Source: Lachnospiraceae bacterium UBA6403 (GTDB lineage: Bacteria > Bacillota > Clostridia > Lachnospirales > Lachnospiraceae). Taken from it: 24,036 nt of DNA. A program made the position numbers and the translations under genes. The DNA is taken from the NCBI GenBank assembly GCA_002437435.1, contig DJPV01000013.1, positions 1-24,036 of the forward strand, given 5' to 3'. Position 1 is the stretch's first letter. Every line of letters starts with the position of its first letter. The notes beneath the pieces are model-generated. The model had not been told where the DNA came from, did not search any database, and saw nothing but the letters and a program-made list of their open reading frames with translations. Positions 16,245 through 22,263 of the stretch are shown here, one piece after another.

Positions 16245-16550
16245 ATGAAAAATAATGATGTAATCTTAGTAAAGAGTGAACCAACAGAAGAGAAGGCAAA
16301 GGGCATTGTATTTGTAATCCTTGCAATTATCGGTGCAGTAGCAGCGATCGCAGGTATCGCATATGCAGTATATTCATACCTGACACCTGATTTTCTTGAT
16401 GATTTTGATGATGATTTTGACGATGATTTTGATGACGACTTCTTCGATGATGACGATGACGACGAGGAAGAAGCACCTGCAGAGAAACCAGCTGAGACAG
16501 CAGAAGCACCAGCAGCACCAGCAGCAGAGCCTGTAGCAGACGCTGAGTAA
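16245..16550 (+). CDS. Small single-pass membrane protein with an Asp/Phe-repeat acidic tail
   Basis: This 101-residue protein has three parts. A charged N-terminus covers 1-19. One strong membrane helix spans about 20-46 (GIVFVILAIIGAVAAIAGIA then YAVYSYL). An extremely acidic tail at 49-76 is built from DDDF-like units running into a pure Asp/Glu stretch, followed by an Ala/Pro/Glu tail. GGGTGG is the ribosome binding site. It has its own extended -10 promoter and is followed by a strong terminator, so it is probably monocistronic. Similar small acidic-tail membrane proteins occur in Lachnospiraceae, as I recall, without a known function. Homopolymer-like GAT/GAC codons make the tail prone to length variation. 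Confidence 0.82.
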   Translation: MKNNDVILVKSEPTEEKAKGIVFVILAIIGAVAAIAGIAYAVYSYLTPDFLDDFDDDFDDDFDDDFFDDDDDDEEEAPAEKPAETAEAPAAPAAEPVADAE

Positions 16551-16585
16551 TCAAAAAAATTGAACTGAATCAAAATGAGTAAAAT

Positions 16586-16636
16586 AACCGGATTAGTTTT
16601 TTTGAATTATAAAGAACTGATTCGGTTGTTTTTTTC
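16586..16636 (+). terminator. Strong intrinsic terminator
   Basis: AACCGGATTAG (16586-16596) pairs over 11 positions, two of them G-T, with CTGATTCGGTT (16617-16627). A run of T follows (16629-16635). The loop itself contains seven T. It ends the small membrane protein transcript, and perhaps pcrA read-through. Confidence 0.85.
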
Positions 16637-16715
16637 TAAAAGATATATGAAAAGTATTCATTTATAGCTAGTGGAAAAGGGAGAAATAATAGATCAAGAT
16701 GTCAGTGTTTAAATC
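16637..16715. other. Gene-free AT-rich spacer
   Basis: No coding frame, promoter or repeat stands out here, apart from a small ATGAA/TTCAT inverted repeat near 16647-16661. The stretch separates the terminator from palindrome C. Confidence 0.4.
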
Positions 16716-16898
16716 AAAAATGAGAAGTGGGATTTGGCATTGGAGTATATGTACTTTATGAAGCAAGCCTTTTCGAGCGCCGGTACTTAGGTTGCGTATT
16801 TTGCAACCTTATGTACCGTTGCGACGAGAAACAGAGCGGAAGCGTCTTGCGGAATAAAGGTACATGTGCTTCGATGCCAAATCTTACTTCTTATTTTT
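16716..16898 (+). repeat. Large palindrome C (about 183 bp), probable + strand structured RNA or terminator
   Basis: The left arm, 16716-16759, pairs with 16854-16898 over about 44 positions with one bulge. The apical hairpin is GGTAC (16782-16786) with GTACC (16813-16817) and GGTTGC (16790-16795) with GCAACC (16803-16808), closing a GTATTTT loop. All seven substitutions between the outer arms keep pairing as G-U or U-G in a + strand RNA. The right arm ends in ATTTTTGTTTTTT, so this can terminate + strand transcription. The core differs from that of palindromes A and B. Confidence 0.85.
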
Positions 16899-16910
16899 GT
16901 TTTTTATAAC

Positions 16911-16952
16911 TGACAAGACACATGTAAAGTAGTGTAATATACTATATTGTCA
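16911..16952 (+). promoter_or_regulatory. Candidate NiaR operator region upstream of nadB
   Basis: TGACAA (16911-16916) and TTGTCA (16947-16952) are an exact inverted repeat, the latter coinciding with the -35 hexamer. Between them, ACACATGT (16918-16925) and AGTAGTGT (16928-16935) offer an ACAC/GTGT pair. NiaR is known to bind palindromic sites in front of nad genes and is encoded at the end of this operon. I could not check the match to the published consensus. Confidence 0.4.
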
Positions 16953-16975
16953 TGTATGGCAGAACGTGATATACT
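16947..16975 (+). promoter_or_regulatory. Promoter of nadB-nadC-niaR
   Basis: TTGTCA (16947-16952) and TATACT (16970-16975) are exactly 17 bases apart. Transcription would start near 16982, some 50 bases before the nadB ATG. This rules out the longer in-frame TTG start at 16947. Confidence 0.7.
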
Positions 16976-17033
16976 AAGACAACGCTTTTTTATACAAGAA
17001 GAAAAAACGAATAAATACAGTTGGAGAAATAAT

Positions 17034-18335
17034 ATGAAGACAGATATTTTAATCGTTGGAAGTGGATGCGCAGGTTTATATGCAGCATTGAATCTCCCCA
17101 GTGATAAACAGATAACGATCATAACAAAGGATATCGTAGAACACAGTGATTCCTTTCTGGCACAGGGGGGCATGTGTATGCTGAAATCAGAAGAGGATTA
17201 TGACAGTTATTTTGAAGATACCATGAAGGCAGGACATTATGAGAATAATCCCAGGAGCGTAGAGGTTATGATACGTTCATCAGTCGATGTCGTAAATGAC
17301 CTTGTAAAATATGGAGCGGATTTCCACCGGGAGCCGGATGGCAGTCTCAGTTATACAAAGGAAGGTGCGCATAGTCATCACCGTATTATTTTCCATGAGG
17401 ATGTAACAGGTAAAGAGATCACAAGCACCCTGCTTCGCAATGTGAAAGAGCTTTCGAACGTGACGATCTGCGAGCATGTAACCATGGTGGATATCCTGTG
17501 TAAGGATAATTGCTGTTATGGTGTGGTTGTGAGGGATGAGGAGAACAAAATCTTCCCGATCATGGCAAATTATACGATGCTTGCCTGTGGAGGAATCGGT
17601 GGTATCTACAGACATTCGACGAATTTCAGACATTTGACAGGAGATGCTGTTGCGATCGCATTAAAGCATGGGATCGAGACAGAGCATGTGAACTATGTCC
17701 AGATCCATCCAACAACCTTATACAGCAAGGAACCGGAAGACAGGAGCTTTCTGATCTCGGAGTCGGTTCGTGGTGAGGGCGCGCTGCTCTATAACAAGAA
17801 TCATGAGCGATTTGTTAATGAACTTCTTCCAAGGGATCTGTTGACGATCGAAATTCGCAAACAGATGGAAAAGGATGGAACAGATTATGTATGGGAAGAT
17901 ATGACCGTAATTGATAAAAAAGAATTAGAAGAACATTTTCCGAATATCGTTGAGCATTGCAAAGAAATGGGATATGATGTGTATACAGAATGCATACCGG
18001 TTGTGCCGGCACAGCATTATTTCATGGGCGGTATCAAGGTGAATCTGTCCAGTAAGACATCGATGGATCAGTTATATGCGATCGGAGAGACTGCATGCAA
18101 CGGAGTTCATGGCAAGAATCGCCTGGCAAGCAATTCTCTGCTTGAGAGTCTGGTGTTTGCGAAGCGTGCAGCAAAGGAAATGACAGAGCAGTTTGACCGG
18201 ACGAGACAGGAAGAAATCTCCTACAAGGAAGCTGATTACACGGATAAGAAGAAACTGGCAGCAGAGTATAAGGCACTGATCCAGAATGAGATAGCAAGAG
18301 AAAATGAAGAAGATCTGCAAAGACAGGAAGCATAG
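17034..18335 (+). CDS. nadB: L-aspartate oxidase (short form)
   Basis: NadB oxidises L-aspartate to iminoaspartate with FAD, the first step of de novo NAD synthesis. The 433-residue protein has the FAD motif VGSGCAGLYAAL at 8-19. SFLAQGGM, LACGGIGGIYRHSTN with HLTGD, the active-site HPTTLY, SVRGEGALLYN, LLPRDLLT and the C-terminal IGETACNGVHGKNRLASNSLLESLVF are also present. It is about 100 residues shorter than the E. coli and B. subtilis enzymes because the C-terminal helical domain is reduced. It has no fumarate-reductase-type extra domain. ATG 17034 follows GGAGAAA. A longer TTG frame from 16947 would begin on the -35 element. nadA, normally adjacent, is not in the window. Confidence 0.93.
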   Translation: MKTDILIVGSGCAGLYAALNLPSDKQITIITKDIVEHSDSFLAQGGMCMLKSEEDYDSYFEDTMKAGHYENNPRSVEVMIRSSVDVVNDLVKYGADFHREPDGSLSYTKEGAHSHHRIIFHEDVTGKEITSTLLRNVKELSNVTICEHVTMVDILCKDNCCYGVVVRDEENKIFPIMANYTMLACGGIGGIYRHSTNFRHLTGDAVAIALKHGIETEHVNYVQIHPTTLYSKEPEDRSFLISESVRGEGALLYNKNHERFVNELLPRDLLTIEIRKQMEKDGTDYVWEDMTVIDKKELEEHFPNIVEHCKEMGYDVYTECIPVVPAQHYFMGGIKVNLSSKTSMDQLYAIGETACNGVHGKNRLASNSLLESLVFAKRAAKEMTEQFDRTRQEEISYKEADYTDKKKLAAEYKALIQNEIARENEEDLQRQEA

Positions 18336-18357
18336 AAGAACGATTCAGGAGGATATT

Positions 18358-19212
18358 ATGTACGATCAGATTACTTTAAAATTAAATGTAGACCCATTTA
18401 TCCTTGGGGCTTTGAAAGAGGATATCACAAGTGAGGATGTATCAACAAATTCCGTTATGCCGGAAGCGTGTATGGGAAAGGTGGAGCTGATCTGCAAGCA
18501 GGATGGAATCATCTGTGGCTTGCAGGTGTTTAAGAGAGTATTTGAATTATTAGATGATACAACGGTGACAGAACTTTACTGTAAGGACGGAGATGAGGTA
18601 AAGGCTGGGCAGTTGATGGGTGTTGTAACCGGAGATATCCGTGTATTGTTATCAGGAGAACGGACAGCGCTGAATTATCTGCAGAGAATGAGTGGTATTG
18701 CTACATATACACATAGGGTTGCAGGACTTCTTGCAGGAAGCCGGATCCAGCTGCTTGATACCAGAAAGACCACACCGAATAACCGTATCTTTGAGAAGTA
18801 TGCAGTCCGTGTCGGTGGTGGACATAATCACAGATATAATCTTTCAGATGGAGTTTTGCTGAAGGATAATCATATCGGCGCTGCCGGTGGAGTGAAAGAG
18901 GCAATCCGAATGGCAAAGGAATATGCGCCATTTGTCAGAAAGATCGAAGTCGAGGTTGAAAATCTGGATATGGTAAAGGATGCAGTTGAAGCCGGAGCGG
19001 ATATTATCATGCTGGATAATATGTCAGATGAAATGTTAAAAGAAGCAATCGGTATCATTGATGGCAAAGCTGAGATTGAAGTATCCGGTAATGTAACAGC
19101 AGAAAATATCGAGCGTTTGAAGAATCTTGGAGTTGATTATATATCAAGTGGTGCGCTGACACATTCTGCTCCGATCATGGACATCTCATTAAAAAATCTT
19201 CATAGGATCTAG
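18358..19212 (+). CDS. nadC: Nicotinate-nucleotide pyrophosphorylase (quinolinate phosphoribosyltransferase)
   Basis: NadC converts quinolinate and PRPP to nicotinate mononucleotide, CO2 and pyrophosphate. The 284-residue protein is full length. Motifs are EDITSEDVST near the N-terminus, LSGERTALNYLQRMSGIAT, LLDTRKTTP, EKYAVRVGGGHNHRYNLSDG, LLKDNHI, IEVEVEN, IIMLDN, IEVSGN and ISSGALTHS. The usual Gly-Leu after TTP is replaced by Asn-Asn (TTPNNR). AGGAGGATATT precedes ATG 18358. A longer frame from 18304 would overlap the end of nadB and adds no family sequence. It starts 22 bases after nadB. A weak AGCAGAA/TTCTGCT hairpin without a U tract follows the stop. Confidence 0.95.
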   Translation: MYDQITLKLNVDPFILGALKEDITSEDVSTNSVMPEACMGKVELICKQDGIICGLQVFKRVFELLDDTTVTELYCKDGDEVKAGQLMGVVTGDIRVLLSGERTALNYLQRMSGIATYTHRVAGLLAGSRIQLLDTRKTTPNNRIFEKYAVRVGGGHNHRYNLSDGVLLKDNHIGAAGGVKEAIRMAKEYAPFVRKIEVEVENLDMVKDAVEAGADIIMLDNMSDEMLKEAIGIIDGKAEIEVSGNVTAENIERLKNLGVDYISSGALTHSAPIMDISLKNLHRI

Positions 19213-19310
19213 CAGAATATTGTAACAGAATTTCTGCTGCCTTTGGGCACATGGAAAGTTTACATGAGAAATAGAATGGGTTATTGGATGATAAGATTGG
19301 GAGGAAGAAC

Positions 19311-19856
19311 ATGACAGGAGTTGAAAGACGGGAAAAACTGTTGTCTATGCTTGCAAAAAGTAAAGAGCCGATCGCGGGGGCGGAGATGGCGAAGAAACTC
19401 AGTGTAAGCAGACAGGTGATCGTACAGGACATTGCATTGCTTCGGGCGGCTGATAATAATATAGTTTCAACAAACCGTGGGTATGTATTATTAAAGCCGG
19501 GAAAATGTGAACGGATATTCAAGGTGCGACATACCGCGGAAGAGATCGAGGAGGAATTACAAATTATTATAGATAATGGCGGCAGGATTTTGGATGTCTT
19601 TGTGTATCATAAGATCTATGGGGTTGTAAAAGCTCCGATGAACATAAAAACCAGAAAAGACATTTACGAATATGTAAAAACCTTAAACAGTGGCAAATCA
19701 TCTCCGCTTCTTAAGATAACTGATAATTATCATTATCATACGGTACAGGCGGATTCGGAAGAAATACTCGATAATATCCAGAAGGATTTGGAGAAACGGG
19801 GCTTTCTTGCAAAACTGTTGGATTTTGAACCGGTTGATTTCTGGGAAAAGAATTAA
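19311..19856 (+). CDS. niaR: NiaR niacin-responsive transcriptional repressor (HTH plus 3H domain)
   Basis: NiaR represses NAD synthesis and niacin uptake genes when nicotinic acid binds. The 181-residue protein has an N-terminal winged helix-turn-helix (about 5-60, with KKLSVSRQVIVQDIALLRA). The C-terminal 3H domain carries the metal/nicotinate ligands His74, Glu82, His141 and His143 (RHTAEEIEEEL and YHYHTV), plus His100. The H-x7-E and HxH spacing matches the characterised Thermotoga protein as I remember it. ATG 19311 follows GGGAGGAAG. The in-frame TTG at 19284 lies upstream of that site. As the last gene of the nad operon it is probably autoregulated. Confidence 0.95.
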   Translation: MTGVERREKLLSMLAKSKEPIAGAEMAKKLSVSRQVIVQDIALLRAADNNIVSTNRGYVLLKPGKCERIFKVRHTAEEIEEELQIIIDNGGRILDVFVYHKIYGVVKAPMNIKTRKDIYEYVKTLNSGKSSPLLKITDNYHYHTVQADSEEILDNIQKDLEKRGFLAKLLDFEPVDFWEKN

Positions 19857-19862
19857 TGGAAT

Positions 19863-19906
19863 AAGATGGCAGGTGGTCTGTTGCAGACTGCCTGCCATCT
19901 TGTTCT
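19863..19906 (+). terminator. Strong intrinsic terminator of the nad operon
   Basis: AAGATGGCAGG (19863-19873) pairs perfectly with CCTGCCATCTT (19891-19901). An inner GTCTG/CAGAC stem sits around a TTG loop. TGTTCT follows. It lies six bases after the niaR stop codon. Confidence 0.88.
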
Positions 19907-20140
19907 ATAAGGTAACGGAAAATCGGAATTAGTTAGTTACAGTAAAAAAGACGGATGTATCAGATGCAGTGCATGGTATTGTTTGCTCTGTGTGTGAATT
20001 GAGTAATGTTAAATAAGTCAATATTGTGCAATAAATATCTGAAAATAATGCAAGAAAAAGAAATACAAAGACAATATAATAAACCTAACAAATAAAATAA
20101 TGAATTAAATACTATATAAAATAAGAAAGAGGAAACGAGA
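19907..20140 (+). promoter_or_regulatory. AT-rich intergenic region with possible GH31 promoters
   Basis: TTGAGT (19999-20004) and TATTGT (20022-20027) are 17 bases apart and form a weak promoter candidate. A perfect TATAAT near 20074 lacks a -35 partner. GAGGAAA precedes the GH31 ATG. No clear LacI-type operator palindrome was seen. Confidence 0.3.
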
Positions 20141-22132
20141 ATGGTAAAAAAATACACATATGGTAATCCGTTTTTTACAGAGGCAGTTGTTGCGTCGTTT
20201 GAGGTAACGGAAGGTATGCCTGAAGTTGGGACAGTTAATCTGGACGATGGCTTTTCATTTATTTATAACATGAAAGCAGAAGATGCGGTATATGGTCTTG
20301 GTGAAGCAAACCGTGGAATTAATAAGAGGGGATATAAATATATAAGTAATAATACGGATATTCCGAATCATCATGAGGATGTTTATTCTTTATACGCATC
20401 TCATAATTTTGTTGTTATATCCGGCGAGAGAACATTTGGATTGTATATAGATTATCCGGCTTCACTGGTATTTGATATTGGATATACAAAGATGGATGAA
20501 CTTCATATTTTCTGTGATAAGGCGGATCTGGAGCTCTATGTGATCACGGGCGAAAGCATATATGATATTGTAAAACAGTTCAGACAAATGATAGGAAAAA
20601 GCTATATAGCACCAAAGTTTGCTTTTGGTTTTGGACAGAGCCGATGGGGTTATAGGACTCCGGAAGACTTTGCTTATGTTGTGAAGAAATACAGAGAAAA
20701 TCATATACCGATCGACATGGTATACATGGATATCGACTATATGGATCATTTTAAAGACTTTACCATAAATGAAGCATTTGGCGATTTTTCGGAATATGTA
20801 TCTGAGTTGAAAAAAGAGAATATCCGCCTGATCCCGATCATTGATGCGGGAGTAAAGATTGAAGAAGGATATGATGTGTATGAAGAAGGCGTAGCAAACA
20901 ATTATTTCTGTAAAAGAGAGGATGGAAGTGATTTTGTTGCAGCTGTATGGCCTGGATATACTCATTTTCCGGATGTATTGAATCCGGAGGCAAGAAAATG
21001 GTTTGGCGGAAAATATAAGCTTCTTACAGATGCAGGAATTGAAGGCTTCTGGAATGATATGAATGAACCGGCTATCTTTTTTACACCGGAAGGTGTTTGT
21101 GGCATGAAAGAGGCCATGCGGGAATTCATTGATAAAGAAGAATCTGTGGATGATGTCTGGGCAATCAGGGATATGGTAACAGATCTAGCTAATAATGCGA
21201 AAGACTATGCGTCGATGTATCATAATGTGAATGGCAAGATGGTACGTCACGATCAGGTACATAACCTTTTCGGTTATAATATGACGCGGGCAGCAGGTGA
21301 AGCACTTCGGGAGATCTGTCCGGATAAAAGATGCCTGTTGTTTTCCCGTTCTTCTTATATCGGGATGCACCGATATGGTGGTATCTGGATGGGAGATAAT
21401 AAATCCTGGTGGTCCCATATCCTGTTGAATCTGAAAATGCTTCCATCATTAAATATGTGTGGTTTCTTATATACAGGAGCAGATCTGGGCGGCTTTGGCT
21501 GTAATACGACCAGAGATCTTCTGCTCAGATGGCTTGCACTTGGTGTATTTACACCACTGATGCGTAATCATTCATGTCTGGGTACAAGAGAACAGGAGTG
21601 TTATCAATTTGAACAGATTGAAGATTTCAGACATATTATAGGTGTTCGTTATCAGCTGCTTCCATATATTTACAGTGAATATATGAAGGCTGCTCTAAAT
21701 GATGATATGATGTTCAAGCCACTGGCATTTGAATACCCGAAAGATCGTATGGCGGTAAACGTAGAAGATCAGCTTATGCTTGGTAACGAGATCATGATCG
21801 CGCCGGTATATACACAAAATGCAATCGGAAGATATGTTTATCTGCCGGAAGATATGATGCTTATCCGTTTCAAGGCGGACGGTGGTGTTGAACAGACTGA
21901 AATGGAAAAAGGGCATCATTTTGTGGAAGTACCTTTGAATGAAGTGATTTTATTTATTCGTAAAGGAAAATGCATTCCTCTTGCTGACTTTGCGGAGTGT
22001 GTTGCAGATATTGATATGAAGAAACTGCAGTTGCTTGGATATAAAGGAAGCAGTTATCAGCTATATGATGATGATGGATTTACAAGAGAATATGATCTGG
22101 ATAGATTAACGCAACTTATTAAATTTTCATAA
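20141..22132 (+). CDS. GH31 alpha-glucosidase, Blautia Ro-alphaG1 type
   Basis: This is a retaining alpha-glucosidase that releases glucose from the non-reducing ends of small alpha-gluco-oligosaccharides. The 663-residue protein has no signal peptide and is probably cytoplasmic. The N-terminal beta-sandwich covers about 1-150 and the (beta/alpha)8 barrel starts near KFAFGFGQSRWGY (159-171). The nucleophile is Asp306 in GFWNDMNEP, and the acid/base is Asp419 in IWMGDNKSWW. A C-terminal beta domain follows. Length and residue numbering closely match the crystallised Ruminococcus (Blautia) obeum enzyme. In that enzyme Trp169 favours alpha-1,6 (isomaltose) substrates, and this protein has Trp at 169. 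No sugar transporter or regulator gene adjoins it. Confidence 0.95.
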   Translation: MVKKYTYGNPFFTEAVVASFEVTEGMPEVGTVNLDDGFSFIYNMKAEDAVYGLGEANRGINKRGYKYISNNTDIPNHHEDVYSLYASHNFVVISGERTFGLYIDYPASLVFDIGYTKMDELHIFCDKADLELYVITGESIYDIVKQFRQMIGKSYIAPKFAFGFGQSRWGYRTPEDFAYVVKKYRENHIPIDMVYMDIDYMDHFKDFTINEAFGDFSEYVSELKKENIRLIPIIDAGVKIEEGYDVYEEGVANNYFCKREDGSDFVAAVWPGYTHFPDVLNPEARKWFGGKYKLLTDAGIEGFWNDMNEPAIFFTPEGVCGMKEAMREFIDKEESVDDVWAIRDMVTDLANNAKDYASMYHNVNGKMVRHDQVHNLFGYNMTRAAGEALREICPDKRCLLFSRSSYIGMHRYGGIWMGDNKSWWSHILLNLKMLPSLNMCGFLYTGADLGGFGCNTTRDLLLRWLALGVFTPLMRNHSCLGTREQECYQFEQIEDFRHIIGVRYQLLPYIYSEYMKAALNDDMMFKPLAFEYPKDRMAVNVEDQLMLGNEIMIAPVYTQNAIGRYVYLPEDMMLIRFKADGGVEQTEMEKGHHFVEVPLNEVILFIRKGKCIPLADFAECVADIDMKKLQLLGYKGSSYQLYDDDGFTREYDLDRLTQLIKFS

Positions 22133-22192
22133 AAACAGACGCATGTAATCAATATTGGAAAGTTAAAAAACATGCCGCGTGTTTGGGGCTGT

Positions 22193-22221
22193 TTGACCGG
22201 TAAAAATGTTCTTGTTATCAT
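22193..22221 (+). promoter_or_regulatory. Promoter of the GLUG-repeat gene
   Basis: TTGACC (22193-22198) and TATCAT (22216-22221) are 17 bases apart. AAAGGGG (about 22246-22252) serves as ribosome binding site for ATG 22264. A short AAACAT/GTGTTT hairpin at about 22168-22184 without a U tract is the only sign of a terminator for the GH31 gene. Confidence 0.65.
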
Positions 22222-22263
22222 GAATTTGTAAAAAATACATATACGAAAGGGGTATACGAATTT

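Noticed and set aside
16220..16573. Minus-strand frame encoding a poly-Ser/Lys protein.
   Set aside because: It is the antisense image of the GAT/GAC repeat in the acidic membrane protein, which has a proper promoter, ribosome binding site and membrane helix.
16947..17033. N-terminal extension of nadB from TTG 16947.
   Set aside because: The extension covers the -35 and -10 elements, is not homologous to NadB, and GGAGAAA marks ATG 17034.
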